A DNA stretch of 64,000 nucleotides, taken from Rhodanobacteraceae bacterium ZG21-1. Its GTDB lineage: Bacteria > Pseudomonadota > Gammaproteobacteria > Xanthomonadales > Rhodanobacteraceae. Both the position numbers and the translations under genes were made by a program. This document shows, piece after piece, positions 38,830 to 49,600 of the stretch; the first letter of the stretch is position 1, and each line of letters opens with the position of its first letter. The notes under the pieces are model-generated. The model was not told the origin of the DNA. It saw nothing but the letters and a program-made list of their open reading frames with translations, and made no database searches. The stretch covers positions 1 through 64,000 of the forward strand of contig JAJEJU010000022.1 of NCBI GenBank assembly GCA_021390615.1. The letters run 5' to 3'.

Positions 38830-41800
38830 TCAGGCCGGGGCCGCTGCCTGGCGTCGCATCACTACGGTCAGCGCCACGGCAAGCTGAGCGCCGGTGACCG
38901 GCTTGCGCAGGAAATCGTCCATTCCCGCCTCGCGCGCCCGCAGCTCTTCGTCGCCGCCCGAGCGCGCCGTCACCGCGATGATCGGCATCCGGCGCCCTCC
39001 GCCTTCGCCCTGCCGGATCAGCCGCGCGATCTGGAAGCCATCCACGCCGGGCAGATCCAGGTCCAGCAGCGCCGCGTCGTAGCGCTGCTGCGCCAATTCC
39101 GCCAGCGCATTCAGTCCGTTCGACACGTGCACCACCCGATGTCCTTGCTGCTCCAGCAGGCCGCGGACCACCGCCGCCACGATGCTGTCGTCCTCGACCA
39201 GCAGCAACTCCAGCGCGCGCGTCTCCACATCGGTCTCGCGTCCGCCTGGCGCTGGCTGCGACGCCTCCACCACCGCCAGCGGCAGCCGCACATGGAAGGT
39301 GCTGCCCTGGCCCAGCCGCGACACCAGCTCGATGCTGCCGCCCATCATCGCCACCAGCTCCCGGCAGATCGCCAGGCCCAGCCCGCTGCCCGCGCGACGC
39401 TGCGGCCCATCGTCCTGCTCGAAACGCTGGAACAAGCGCGCCTGGCTCGCTTCCGGAATGCCCGGGCCGGTGTCGCTCACGCTCACCCGCAGCTGCCCGT
39501 CTTCCCACTGCACTCGCAGCGCCACCCCGCCGTGCTCGGTGAACTTCAACGCATTGCTCAACAGGTTCAGCAGGATCTGCTTGATCCTCATCGCGTCGCC
39601 CAGCAGCTGGCGCGGCACCGCCTCCGCGACCTGCCATTCCAGCACCAGGCCCTTGGCCTGCGCCCGCGCGCGTTCCAGCCTCACCACGTCGTCGATCAAG
39701 CGCCGTAGCTCGAACGCCACCGGCTCCAGTTCCAGCCGCCCCGCCTCGATCCGCGCCAGGTCCAGCGTGTCGTTCAGCAGTTTCAGCAGCAGGCCGCCGG
39801 AGCGCTGCACCGCTTCGGTGTATTCGTGTTGCGCCGGGCTCAGCGGCGTCGCCAGCAGCAGCTCCGCCATGCCGATCACGCCAGTCATCGGCGTGCGGAT
39901 CTCGTGACTCAGCGTCGCCAGGAATTGCGTCTTCGCCGCGCTCGCCTGCTCGGCCAGCACGCGCTTCTGCTCCGCCAGCTGGATCCGGTGCCGGCTGGCC
40001 AGGCGGCGCCTCCACGCCAGCAGCACCGACCACACCAGTAGGCCCAGCAGCAACACATAGCCCAGCCACGCCCACCATCTCGCCCACGGCGGCGCCTCCA
40101 CGTGGATGTGCAGCGGGTTCTCCAGCATGCCCCAGCTGCCGTCGGCGCCCGCAGCGCGCACCTGCAGCACGTAGTCGCCCGACGCAAGCCCGGCGAATTC
40201 GCGCTCGCCGACGGTGTCGGTGTCGACCCAGTCGGCATCCTGCCCGCTCAGGCGAAACTGGTAATGATTGAGTTTGGGATCGATATACGAGAGCGCGCGC
40301 ACCTTCAGGCGCAGGTCGCGGTCCCGCCATTGCAGGGTCCAGGGCTGGCCGTCCAGCGGCAGCGGCAGCGACTGCTTGCCGCGCAGCACGCTGGCGCCGA
40401 CCAGCACCACGCGCGGCCGGCGCAGATGGTCGACGATGCGCTGCGGCTGGAAGCCCACCAGGCCGCCCTGGGTCGCAGCGAACACGGTGCCGTCCGGCAG
40501 GGTCACCGGGTCGTAGCTGGTGAATTCGCTGTTCGACAAGCCCTGGCCGAAACCGAAGGAACGCAACTGTCCGGTAGTCGGATCGAGCCGCCACAGCCCG
40601 GAAAGGCCGAACAGCCACAGGCGCCCGCCGCGATCGACATGCATGCCGACCATGTCGAACCAGGGCAGGTCCTTGCGCATGGCCACGCCACCGTCGCGCA
40701 CGGCCTTTCCGGCCTCGAGGCGATAGCGCTCGATGCCGTCCTCGCGATACACCCACAGATGATCGGCGTCGAAATCGAACATCGCCACGCTGCCCGCCGC
40801 CACGCCCGGCACCGGCCGCATCTGCTGCTGGGCGAAGTCCCACTGGCTGAGGCCGCTCGGCGTGGCGCGCCACAAGGCATCGCCGTGCAGGCTGTCCTGG
40901 TACACGTCCTCCGCCTTCGGCACGCCGGGCAGCGGCTGCAGCGTCATGCCGAGCGGGTCCGCGCGCAGGATGGCGTCATAGGTTTCGAAATAGGCCCGGC
41001 CGGCCGCGTCGACCGGAATCTGCCGGTACTGGTACGAAGAGACGCCCTTCAGCGGCGGCGAGAGCTTGCCGTCGGCGTAGAGATATACGTTGCCGCTGCC
41101 GGCGATCCACAGATGCCGGCCGGCCGGATCTTCGGCCAGCGCGAACAACTGGGAGTTCTGGCGCAGTGCGTCCGCCAGCACGTGCTCGATCTTGCCGGTG
41201 GCCGGATCGAATTTCTCCAGATGGTTGCCGGCCGCGACCCACAGGCGGCCGTCGTGGGCGGGGGCCAGCGCCCCCACCGCGGTAGTGCTCAGGCTGTCGG
41301 GATCGTCGGGGCGGTGGGTGAACAGGCTGAAATCGTTCCAGTCCGGCGGCAGGTAGGCGATGCCGTGCTCGCTGCAGCCGAACCACAGGCCGCCCTCGTG
41401 GTCTTCCCAGATCTGCTCCACCACGCTGTCCGGCAAGCCGTGCGGCAGCAGTTGCGCGGCGTCGATGTGCACGAAGGCCGCACCCGCGGCCGGCTGCATG
41501 TAGATGCCATGGTCGCCGCTGATCCACAGCCGGCCGCCCTGATCGCGCAGGATGCCGTTGACCAACCCCGACGCCACCGGCTCGCCCACCGCAAGGTGCG
41601 CGATGCCGTCGGCGCCCACGCGATAGGCGCCGCGGTTGGTGCCCAGCCAGACCTGGCCGTCGATCTCGTGCAGGCTGCGTACCTGAAGTCCCGCATCGCG
41701 CTGCACAGCCTGCGCCTCGAACGGCACGTGCTGCAGCTGGCCGCCGGCGCGGCGGACGTCCAGCCCGGCGCGCGTGCCGATCCACAGATTGCCTGCATGG

Positions 41801-42381
41801 TCGACCAGCAAGGCCACCACCTCGTCGGAAACCAGGCTGTCGGGACGCGCCGGATCATGCTGCACATGCTCGAAGCTCTGCGTGCCGGGCCGCAGACGAT
41901 CCAGGCCGCCGCCGTCGGTGGCTACCCACAGGTCGCCGTCGGGGGTCTGCTCCAGGGCCATCACGTAATCCGAGCTCAGGCTGGCCGGATCGTCGTCGCG
42001 ATGCTTCCATTTGCGGAAACCCTGCTGATCCGGCAGCAGCATGGCCAGGCCGTCGGAATAGCTGCCGACCCACAGCCGTCCCTCGCGATCCAGCTTCAGC
42101 GCATGCAGCTTGCTGCTGCCCAGCGAGTCGGGGTTCTGCGGATCCTGGCGAAAGGTCTTGAAGCTGATGCCGTCGAAGCGTGCGAGCCCGCTGGCGGTGG
42201 CGAACCACATGAAGCCCTGGCGGTCCTGCAGGATGTCGTAGACGCTGCCGCTGGGCAGCCCGTCGGTGACGTCGTAGCGGCGGAACTGCGGCGTGGGCGG
42301 CAGCGCGGTCTGGGCCCGGGCGAGCGGCTCGACCAGCATCGCCGCCGCCAGCAGGCCACCGCACAACAGCCTTCCGAACAT
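38830..42381 (-). CDS. Beta-propeller hybrid sensor histidine kinase (copy B)
   Basis: A 1,183-residue paralogue of copy A with the same order: signal peptide (LLCGGLLAAAMLVEPLARAQT), Reg_prop propellers (GFMWFATASGLARFDG, GRLWVGSYSDGLAML), Y_Y_Y domain, one membrane helix (GYVLLLGLLVWSVLLAW), HisKA (SHEIRTPMTGVIGMAE), HATPase (DTGPGI, GSGLGLAI) and receiver (LLVEDD, LLDLDLPG, RKPVTG). The sensor half is clearly diverged from copy A while the kinase half is almost identical, so the two likely sense different ligands and may share a downstream partner. GGGGA five bases before ATG 42381 favours this start over ATG 42393. Confidence 0.93.
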   Translation of the reverse strand: MFGRLLCGGLLAAAMLVEPLARAQTALPPTPQFRRYDVTDGLPSGSVYDILQDRQGFMWFATASGLARFDGISFKTFRQDPQNPDSLGSSKLHALKLDREGRLWVGSYSDGLAMLLPDQQGFRKWKHRDDDPASLSSDYVMALEQTPDGDLWVATDGGGLDRLRPGTQSFEHVQHDPARPDSLVSDEVVALLVDHAGNLWIGTRAGLDVRRAGGQLQHVPFEAQAVQRDAGLQVRSLHEIDGQVWLGTNRGAYRVGADGIAHLAVGEPVASGLVNGILRDQGGRLWISGDHGIYMQPAAGAAFVHIDAAQLLPHGLPDSVVEQIWEDHEGGLWFGCSEHGIAYLPPDWNDFSLFTHRPDDPDSLSTTAVGALAPAHDGRLWVAAGNHLEKFDPATGKIEHVLADALRQNSQLFALAEDPAGRHLWIAGSGNVYLYADGKLSPPLKGVSSYQYRQIPVDAAGRAYFETYDAILRADPLGMTLQPLPGVPKAEDVYQDSLHGDALWRATPSGLSQWDFAQQQMRPVPGVAAGSVAMFDFDADHLWVYREDGIERYRLEAGKAVRDGGVAMRKDLPWFDMVGMHVDRGGRLWLFGLSGLWRLDPTTGQLRSFGFGQGLSNSEFTSYDPVTLPDGTVFAATQGGLVGFQPQRIVDHLRRPRVVLVGASVLRGKQSLPLPLDGQPWTLQWRDRDLRLKVRALSYIDPKLNHYQFRLSGQDADWVDTDTVGEREFAGLASGDYVLQVRAAGADGSWGMLENPLHIHVEAPPWARWWAWLGYVLLLGLLVWSVLLAWRRRLASRHRIQLAEQKRVLAEQASAAKTQFLATLSHEIRTPMTGVIGMAELLLATPLSPAQHEYTEAVQRSGGLLLKLLNDTLDLARIEAGRLELEPVAFELRRLIDDVVRLERARAQAKGLVLEWQVAEAVPRQLLGDAMRIKQILLNLLSNALKFTEHGGVALRVQWEDGQLRVSVSDTGPGIPEASQARLFQRFEQDDGPQRRAGSGLGLAICRELVAMMGGSIELVSRLGQGSTFHVRLPLAVVEASQPAPGGRETDVETRALELLLVEDDSIVAAVVRGLLEQQGHRVVHVSNGLNALAELAQQRYDAALLDLDLPGVDGFQIARLIRQGEGGGRRMPIIAVTARSGGDEELRAREAGMDDFLRKPVTGAQLAVALTVVMRRQAAAPA

Positions 42382-42595
42382 ACGATTCCCCATCCAGCCT
42401 GCGCACGCCGCGCCGTCGTCAGTGCGCCACGACTACGCATTCGCATCACGGCCCTGGGGGAGGATATTACGGCACCGCCCCGGTGGCACGGCCGATTCCG
42501 CCTGGGCAGCCGGGGCAGCATGCGGATCGATATCGAAACAATCCGTTCCGCGCGCACCGCTGGCGCCCTCGCGGGCGATCATCCAGACTGCGCGG

Positions 42596-43237
42596 ATGCG
42601 TCGTTACCGCCTGCCCGCCTGCCTGCTCCCGTATGCCGCCCTGGCAGCCATGCTGCCGGCCGCCGCGCAGGCCGGCGCGCCGCTGTACCGCTACGACAGC
42701 GTGCACAGCCAGATCGTGTTCAACGTGGACCACGACGGCTATTCGCGCCCGTTCGGCCGCCTGCACATCGCCCGCGGCTGGCTGCGCTTCGACCCCAACG
42801 ACTGGAGCAGCGCGGCCACCGAGCTGGACATCGACCTGGCCAGCGTGGACATGGGCGATCCGGACTGGAACGCCGCGCTGCGCAAGCCGTCCCTGCTGGA
42901 CGCCGAGAAGGCGCGCTACGCGCATTTCGTCAGCACCGGCGTGGAGCGCAAGGACGACAGCCACGGCGTGCTGCACGGCAAGCTGACCCTGCGCGGCGTC
43001 ACCCGGCCGGTCGACCTGGAATTCAGCTTCAATCGGCGCGCCACCACCATCTACGGCATGCACGAGGTGGCCGGCTTTTCCGCCACCGCCGCGCTCGACC
43101 GCGACGATTTCGGCATCACTTCCTTTGGCGGCTCGATCGGCCACCAGGTCGCCCTGTGGTTCGCCATCGAGGCGATCCGCGACGATCACGCCGCAGCAGC
43201 CGCCGACGGTTCCGAGAACACCAAGGAGCATCCATGA
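42596..43237 (+). CDS. YceI-family periplasmic protein
   Basis: A 213-residue protein with a signal peptide (CLLPYAALAAMLPAAAQAG) and a YceI lipocalin-like barrel: DSVHSQIVFNVDHDGYSRPFGR, NDWSSAATELDIDLASVDMG, HFVSTGVERK and GKLTLRGVTRPVDLEF. YceI proteins bind isoprenoid lipids such as ubiquinone-8. Its stop overlaps the start of the cytochrome b561 gene (ATGA), so the pair is translated together. A second yceI follows the cytochrome gene. Confidence 0.92.
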   Translation: MRRYRLPACLLPYAALAAMLPAAAQAGAPLYRYDSVHSQIVFNVDHDGYSRPFGRLHIARGWLRFDPNDWSSAATELDIDLASVDMGDPDWNAALRKPSLLDAEKARYAHFVSTGVERKDDSHGVLHGKLTLRGVTRPVDLEFSFNRRATTIYGMHEVAGFSATAALDRDDFGITSFGGSIGHQVALWFAIEAIRDDHAAAAADGSENTKEHP

Positions 43238-43794
43238 GCTTGCGCAGCGACGAACAACGCTGGGGATCGGTGGCGAAATTCCTGCACTGGATCATGGCGC
43301 TGGGCATCCTCGGCAACGGCGTGTTCGGCCTGCTGATGGACCTGGCCCATTCGCCGATGCAGAAGATCAACTGGCTGGCCCTGCACAAGTCGATCGGGCT
43401 GACCGTGCTGGCGCTGTTCCTGCTGCGCCTGCTGTGGCGCCTGATCGACCGGCGCCCGCCGGACGAGCCCGCGCCGCGCTGGCAGCAGCTGGCCGCGCAC
43501 GCGACGCATGCCCTGCTGTATCTGCTGATCGCCGCGATCCCGCTCAGCGGCTGGTGGTTCAATTCGGTGCGCGGCAAGCCGCTGCAGTGGTTCAAGCTGT
43601 TCAACCTGCCGGCGCTGGGCCAGCAGGACGACCAGCTCGCCCATCTCGCCGGCCGCGTGCACGAGTACCTGTTCTGGCTGCTGATCCTGGTGCTGGTCGG
43701 CCACGTAGGCGCCGCGCTGAAGCATCACCTGTTCGATCGCGACAACGTGCTGCGGCGGATGCTGCCGTTCGTTCGGCCGCGCCCGCGTCCGTGA
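43234..43794 (+). CDS. Cytochrome b561-family protein
   Basis: A 186-residue inner-membrane di-heme cytochrome with four helices. Probable heme-ligand His residues lie in FLHWIMALG, ALHKSIGLT, ATHALLYLLI and VGHVGAALKHH. Members of this group oxidise or reduce quinone and accept electrons for superoxide or other acceptors. It lies between two YceI quinone-binding proteins, which fits a quinone-linked redox role. Confidence 0.92.
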   Translation: MSLRSDEQRWGSVAKFLHWIMALGILGNGVFGLLMDLAHSPMQKINWLALHKSIGLTVLALFLLRLLWRLIDRRPPDEPAPRWQQLAAHATHALLYLLIAAIPLSGWWFNSVRGKPLQWFKLFNLPALGQQDDQLAHLAGRVHEYLFWLLILVLVGHVGAALKHHLFDRDNVLRRMLPFVRPRPRP

Positions 43795-43825
43795 TATCCA
43801 TCCGTCCCCGAGGAGGAACATCCCG

Positions 43826-44380
43826 ATGAAACCCCTACTGCCCGTCCTGCTTGTCGCCGGCCTCGGCCTTTCCTTCGCCGCCGGTGCCAGCGACTACGCC
43901 GTGCAGGCCGCGTCGAGCACGCTGAACTTCAGCAGCGACTTCCAGGGCGCCGCCTTCAACGGCAGCTTCGGCAAGTGGAATGCTGCGATCAGCTACGACG
44001 CCGCACAGCTGGCCCAGTCGAAGTTCGACGTCACCGTCGAGCTGGCCAGCGTCAAGACCGGCGACAAGGACCGCGACGGTGCGCTGCCCGGCGCCGACTT
44101 CTTCAACGTAGCCAAATTCCCGCAGGCGCATTTCGTGACCACCGGCTTCCGCCAGAGCGGCGGCCAGGTGATCGCCGACGGCAACCTCACCCTGCGCGGC
44201 GTCACCAAGCCGGTCAGCCTGACCGTGAACTTCAAGCCCCAGGGCAGCGGCGCGACGCTGGACGTGACGGGCACGCTGAAGCGGCTCGACTTCGGCGTCG
44301 GCGGCGGCGAATACGCCGACACCTCGGTGATCGGCGCCGACGTCAAGGTCAACGCGCACCTGGTGCTGAGCGCGAAGTAA
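43826..44380 (+). CDS. YceI-family periplasmic protein
   Basis: A 184-residue YceI protein with signal peptide (LLPVLLVAGLGLSFAAGASD). The barrel is recognisable from SSTLNFSSDFQGAAFNGSFGKW, DVTVELASVKTGDKDRDG, KFPQAHFVTTGF and GNLTLRGVTKPVSLTV. It is a second, diverged copy next to the b561 gene (31 bases after it). AGGAGG stands before the start. It ends before a strong hairpin. Confidence 0.92.
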   Translation: MKPLLPVLLVAGLGLSFAAGASDYAVQAASSTLNFSSDFQGAAFNGSFGKWNAAISYDAAQLAQSKFDVTVELASVKTGDKDRDGALPGADFFNVAKFPQAHFVTTGFRQSGGQVIADGNLTLRGVTKPVSLTVNFKPQGSGATLDVTGTLKRLDFGVGGGEYADTSVIGADVKVNAHLVLSAK

Positions 44381-44393
44381 ACCGACATTGCGC

Positions 44394-44416
44394 CGGCGGC
44401 CCGCAACGGGCCGCCG
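44394..44416. terminator. Bidirectional hairpin between yceI and the glutaredoxin-like gene
   Basis: Perfect 10-base arms CGGCGGCCCG and CGGGCCGCCG with a 3-base loop, placed between two convergent gene ends (44380 and 44426). It can act in both directions; there is no U tract, which is common in high-GC genomes. Confidence 0.55.
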
Positions 44417-44425
44417 CGCGGCAGG

Positions 44426-44668
44426 CTAGCGCTTGCCGCCCGCCGCGAGAAAATCGCGCACCGCCGCGGCATCGAACGGCCAGTCCAGCTCGCGCGCGTC
44501 GCGCGTGTCGCGCAGTACCGGCACGCGCGTGCCGTAGCGCTGCTCCAGCTCGGCGCTGTCGTCCACCCACAGGCTGTCGAAATCAGGCGCGCGCGCGGCA
44601 GCCAGCACCGCCAGCGCCTGGTCGCACAGGTGGCAGTAATCGCGTTGGTAGAGCACGAGGTCGGCCAT
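44426..44668 (-). CDS. Glutaredoxin-like small protein (DUF836 type)
   Basis: An 80-residue thioredoxin-fold protein with [13 protein letters not shown] (CxxC = C-H-L-C) at the N terminus and the cis-Pro stretch GTRVPVLRD. It matches the glutaredoxin-like DUF836 family. ATG 44668 is used; a TTG at 44674 would add two residues. It is convergent with the second yceI and divergent from sdaA. Its partner is unknown. Confidence 0.88.
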   Translation of the reverse strand: MADLVLYQRDYCHLCDQALAVLAAARAPDFDSLWVDDSAELEQRYGTRVPVLRDTRDARELDWPFDAAAVRDFLAAGGKR

Positions 44669-44746
44669 GCGCAAACGAATGGACTGCCAAACAAGGCGGG
44701 CGAGCGTAGAATAGCCGGTTCAGTCCCCGCCACCAGCAATACCGCC

Positions 44747-46129
44747 ATGGCCGTCAGCGCTTTCGACTTGTTCAAGATCGGCATCGGGCCGTCGTCCTCG
44801 CACACGGTGGGGCCGATGCGCGCCGCCGCACGCTTCGCCGAGCGCTGGCTGGAGGAGAAGGGCGGCCTCGACCGGGTGGCCCGCGTGCGCGCCGAACTCT
44901 ACGGCTCGCTGGCGATGACCGGTCGCGGCCACGGTACCGACAAGGCGGTGCTGCTCGGCTTCGAAGGCGAGCATCCCGACACGGTCGATCCCGACAGCAT
45001 TCCCGAAACGCTGGCGCGCATCCGCGGCACGCAGCGCCTGCGCGTGCTCGGCAAGCACGAGATCGAGTTCGACGAGAAGCGCGATCTGGTGTTCAACAAG
45101 CGCCAGAAGCTGCCGTTCCACACCAACGGCATGCGCTTCTCCGCCTACGACGCCGACGGCAACGAGCTGGCTTCGCGCGACTACTACTCGGTCGGCGGCG
45201 GCTTCGTGGTGAATCACGACGAGGCCGCGGAAGACCGCATCGTCGCCGACACCACCGAGCAGCCCTACCCCTTCGCCACCGGCCAGCAGCTGCTGGAGCT
45301 GTGTGAGGAACACAAGCTCAGCATCGCCCAGCTGATGCTGGAAAACGAGAAGGTCTGGCGCAGCGAGGCAGACATCCGCAGCGGCCTGCTGACCATCTGG
45401 AAGGCCATGCAGGGCTGCGTGGAGCGCGGCCTGCGCTCGCCCGGCACCCTGCCCGGCGGCCTGCATGTGAAGCGCCGCGCGCCGGCGATGGCCGAGGAAC
45501 TGCGCAGCCAGCCGGAGGCCGCGCTGAAGGATCCGCTGACCATCCTGGACTGGGTCAACCTGTACGCGCTGGCAGTGAACGAAGAAAACGCCGCCGGCGG
45601 CCGCGTGGTCACCGCGCCCACCAATGGCGCGGCAGGCATCGTGCCGGCGGTGCTGCACTACTACCACCGCTTCTGCCCGAAGTCCGACGAGAACGGCATC
45701 GTCGACTTCCTGCTGACCGCTGCCGCGATCGGCATCCTGTACAAGGAAAACGCCTCGATCTCCGGCGCCGAAGTAGGCTGCCAGGGCGAGGTGGGCGTGG
45801 CCTGCTCGATGGCCGCCGGCGGGCTTGCCGCCGCGCTGGGCGGCAATGTCTGGCAGGTGGAGAACGCCGCCGAGATCGGCATGGAGCACAACCTGGGCCT
45901 CACCTGCGACCCGATCGGCGGCCTGGTGCAGATTCCCTGCATCGAGCGCAACGCGATGGGCTCGGTGAAGGCGATCAATGCCAGCCGCATGGCCTTGAAG
46001 AGCGACGGCAAGCATCGCGTCTCGCTGGACAAGGTGATCGCCACCATGCGCGACACCGGCCGCGACATGAAGGACAAGTACAAAGAGACCTCGCGCGGCG
46101 GCCTCGCGGTCAACGTGATCGAGTGCTAG
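44747..46129 (+). CDS. sdaA: L-serine ammonia-lyase, iron-sulfur dependent
   Basis: A 460-residue enzyme that deaminates L-serine to pyruvate. The N-terminal part starts with [19 protein letters not shown]; the catalytic half has [17 protein letters not shown], the cluster cysteines in [16 protein letters not shown] and [20 protein letters not shown], and [17 protein letters not shown]-like C terminus. This is the single-chain type I SdaA. It stands alone. Confidence 0.97.
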   Translation: MAVSAFDLFKIGIGPSSSHTVGPMRAAARFAERWLEEKGGLDRVARVRAELYGSLAMTGRGHGTDKAVLLGFEGEHPDTVDPDSIPETLARIRGTQRLRVLGKHEIEFDEKRDLVFNKRQKLPFHTNGMRFSAYDADGNELASRDYYSVGGGFVVNHDEAAEDRIVADTTEQPYPFATGQQLLELCEEHKLSIAQLMLENEKVWRSEADIRSGLLTIWKAMQGCVERGLRSPGTLPGGLHVKRRAPAMAEELRSQPEAALKDPLTILDWVNLYALAVNEENAAGGRVVTAPTNGAAGIVPAVLHYYHRFCPKSDENGIVDFLLTAAAIGILYKENASISGAEVGCQGEVGVACSMAAGGLAAALGGNVWQVENAAEIGMEHNLGLTCDPIGGLVQIPCIERNAMGSVKAINASRMALKSDGKHRVSLDKVIATMRDTGRDMKDKYKETSRGGLAVNVIEC

Positions 46130-46630
46130 GCGCGCACGCCGCATCGGCATGAGTCGTCGCACGCGCTGATCCTTCGCTCGAGCAGCAGCGCTGCAGCACC
46201 AGTCGCAGTTGCGCCGGCTTCAACGTAGACGACGATCCGGCAACCGAACCGAGCGCCGCTTGGATGCGCCGCCGAGCATTTCCCGGCGGTTCGTTGACGA
46301 AGCTCCACAGCCAAGCGCCTAGCTCTCGGCCGCGAGATGCTCGGCGCCCGCTTCCGTCCACACAGGCATCGTTTTCGCGACTCTTGCGCAAGCCTGCAAG
46401 CGCTCGCGTAGTTCGCCTCTCGATGCCTGGAACGGCCCATGCAACAGGCTGTCGGCATGCATGCATCGCGCGGCATGCACCGCAGGCATGTCGTCTTCCT
46501 GTTCTAGCCAACCTAGGGATCAACCCATCTTGTTGGCGGACGTCGGGGCTATTTAGCTTAGGGACGCTCGCGCGCCGACTCGCGCTCCAGGCCGGCCGCT
46601 CCCCGTTCCCCGACCCGAAAGGACGCTCCC
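46130..46630. other. Gap of about 500 bases
   Basis: Between sdaA and the LysM-protein gene. I found no credible gene; small open frames here are Arg/Cys-rich and out of character. A lower-GC stretch at about 46520-46560 may hold the promoter of the LysM gene, but no boxes with good spacing can be called. Confidence 0.45.
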
Positions 46631-49600
46631 ATGCCCCCCATCCTGCTCGATGGCGGTCCGCTGCCGACCCGCCTGGTGCCGCCGCCTCCGCCGACCCCGC
46701 CGCAGTACACGGTCAAGCCGGGCGACACCTTGCCGGCCGTCGCCGCCAGCCATCACCTGTCGCCGCAGGAGCTGGCCACCTTCAACCGCATCGCGCCAGA
46801 TGCGGCCTTGAGCCCCGGCCAGGTGCTGCAGCTGCCCGCCAACGCCGTGCTGAGCACCGAAGAGCGCGATCAGGCCGCGCCGAAAACCCCGCAGGAAAAG
46901 ACCGACGCGGCCTATGACCAATACCTCCAGGCCCAGTACAGCCTGCAAGGCGACCAACGGTCGCAGGCCGGGCACGCGGACATTCCGCAGGCGCAGAGCG
47001 CGCTGGCACAGGCCAAGAATGATTTCGACCAGGCCGTGCAGGCCGAGATCGGCGGCCAGGTGGCGCAGGCCAACCAGGGCGTGCCCGGCCCGTACCGCAC
47101 GCCGGAAAGCCAGCTGATCGACCAGTACGGTGCACAGATCAAGCAACGCTATGCCGGCGATCCGGCCGCCCAGTCCGAGATCCAGAGCGCCATCGGCGAC
47201 TACCAGGTGCAACGCCAGGCGGACAACCTGATCCCCGGTTACTACGGCGACTGGAGCGCCGCCGACAAACTCAAAGGCATCGACCTGGACGGCCAGCCGC
47301 CGGCGGTGGTGGCAAAGGTGCTGGCCGATCCGCGCGTGCAGCAATGGATCACCCAGGCCGCCGCCGACATCGGCAAACCCTACGGCAGCGAGAGCGGCAA
47401 CGACGCCCAGGAAGACGTGCAGGCGGCGAACAATGCCTCCACGTCGCTCTCCGACCTAGTGACGGGACTGCCGCCGGATCTGGCCAGGGTCGTGGTGAAG
47501 CAATGCATGCCGACGATCCAGAAGATCGCCGGCGCCGATGCAAACTCCAGCGGCTGGGCTCCGTTCGAAAATCTGTCCCGCGTGGTCGGCGCCCTGGGCA
47601 GCGGCCCGGACGCGCAACAGCTCACCACCGACATCGCGAAGGCCTTCGGCAACCAGTTCAAGACCTGGCAAAACCGCTTCGAAGATCCTCGTATGGGTTC
47701 GATCGAGGGCACGGTCGCGGGCGGCACAAGCCCCGCGCTCGCCCTCGAGATGGCCCATCAGCTGCAGCAGCAGGGCGATGCGCAGGACGCAGGCGCCATC
47801 CTCAACGATGTCGAAAAAGGCGTCGAAGGCCTGCAGGCCACCACCAAGGGCGACGTGGAGAACTACGCCAAGCTGACCGCCGACCTCAACTGGGCGGTCA
47901 AGAACCTGGGACCGAACCTGACCCAGGACCAGCTCAATCAGGCGATCCAGAACTGGATCAACCAGCAGCCGCAGGAGTGGAAGGACAAGTTCCAGGCGGC
48001 GCAGCAAAAGATGGTCACCGACGGACAGGCGCTGATCCAGGACCTCGGCGCCATGAACAGCCTGCCGCCGGGCCTCGCCGGCACGGCGCCGGGCGTGCTC
48101 GACGCGCTCAAGCAGAGCATCGGCAACGACGACGATACGCAGACCGCCTTGAAATTCGCCATGAGCAAGGACCAGACCTTGTTCGCCGGCCAGGGCGGCG
48201 AAGCAGCCGCATCCTTCCTCACCGAAGCCTGCGCCAAGAGCAAGGAATTCATCGCTCAGCTCGGCCCGGCCTACGTTTCCTCGCAGGTACTGCCCGCGAT
48301 CAGCTCGCTGAATGCCAACGACCCGGCGAGCGTGCAGAAGGCCTACCAGACGTTGGAGGACTTCCGCGGCAAGGCGGCGGCGATGCTCGGCATCCCGCAA
48401 TCCGAGGTCAACGAAGGCATCGACAACCTCAAAGACCTCATCAGCGACTCGAAGAGCGCATCGCCGGCAGGCACGATCGATGACAAGGCACTGGCGGGCG
48501 TCCAGAAGAAGCTCGGCGAACTGAAGGAGATGAGCTTCTCCTCCGGCGCAGCCGGCACGATCTTCCGCACGCTGGGGCTGGGCATCGCCGGCGCCTCGCT
48601 GATGAACTACACCGGCAAGTCCATCGACGATCCCAAGATCTCGAACCTGCTCAACACCATGGCAGCCACCGTGGGCCTGGCCAAAGACGCGGGTTCCTTT
48701 GCAACCACCGTCTCGCTGGTGGATGCGGACAGTTCTCTCGGCGAATGGGCCAACGCAACCTCAGTGGCCGGTCAGGTGACCGAGAAGTTCATCGGGGTGC
48801 TCAGCGCGGGCGCATTCGTTGCCGGGGTTTTCGAGAGCGTCGGCGACGACAATGCGGCGGGCGCGGTGTTCAACGGCATCGGTGTTGCGGGAACCCTGCT
48901 GAGCACCTTCGGGGAAGCTGCCGGATTGGGCTCGTGGGCCGGACCAGTCGGCGTCGGCGTGGCCTTTGTCGCCGCGGCCGGACTGTCCCTAGTCGAATAC
49001 CGCGAACAGGTGAATCAGAACACCGAGATCGCCGAAAACTTCTTCAAGGACGCCGGCATCGACGAGGCTCCGGCCAAGGCGATGGCCAGCGAGGCCGCCA
49101 AGCAGACCGAGGAAGTCCGCCAAGGCTTCAATCTTTCGCCGATTCAGCTGCAGGACCTGGCCACCGCGCATCCGGAATTGTTCGACGTCAATCCCAGCCA
49201 GACCCAGGCCGTGATCGATGCGGCCAAGGCTTGCGGCATCCAGCCCCAAGACGTCGGCAGCTTCGTCGATGCCCTGTCCAAGGGCCAACCGCAATATCTG
49301 CAGCTGTTCGGCGCGCAAGACATGGGCGGCACCTCGGGACAACATCCTCTGACCTATGCGGCGCAGCTGTTTTCCACTGTCGACAATATCCCCGGCATGC
49401 ACAGTTATCTCCAGGCGCATGCGCCGGATTCGGTGGGACCGGCGGCCGATGCGCGCCGAATGGCGGATCAACAGTACGAGTCGGCGCTGTCCGGCATGGA
49501 TTCGCAGGAGTTGATCGCCAATCTGCTGGCCGGCAACTCGAATCCTGCCTATCAGGCCGAGATCATCAACGTCATGAAAAACCAGCATTCCCTCGATTTC

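Noticed and set aside
46130-46630. Possible type III secretion promoter box (PIP box) before the LysM gene
   Set aside because: No TTCGB-N15-TTCGB pair is present on inspection, and no secretion genes are nearby.
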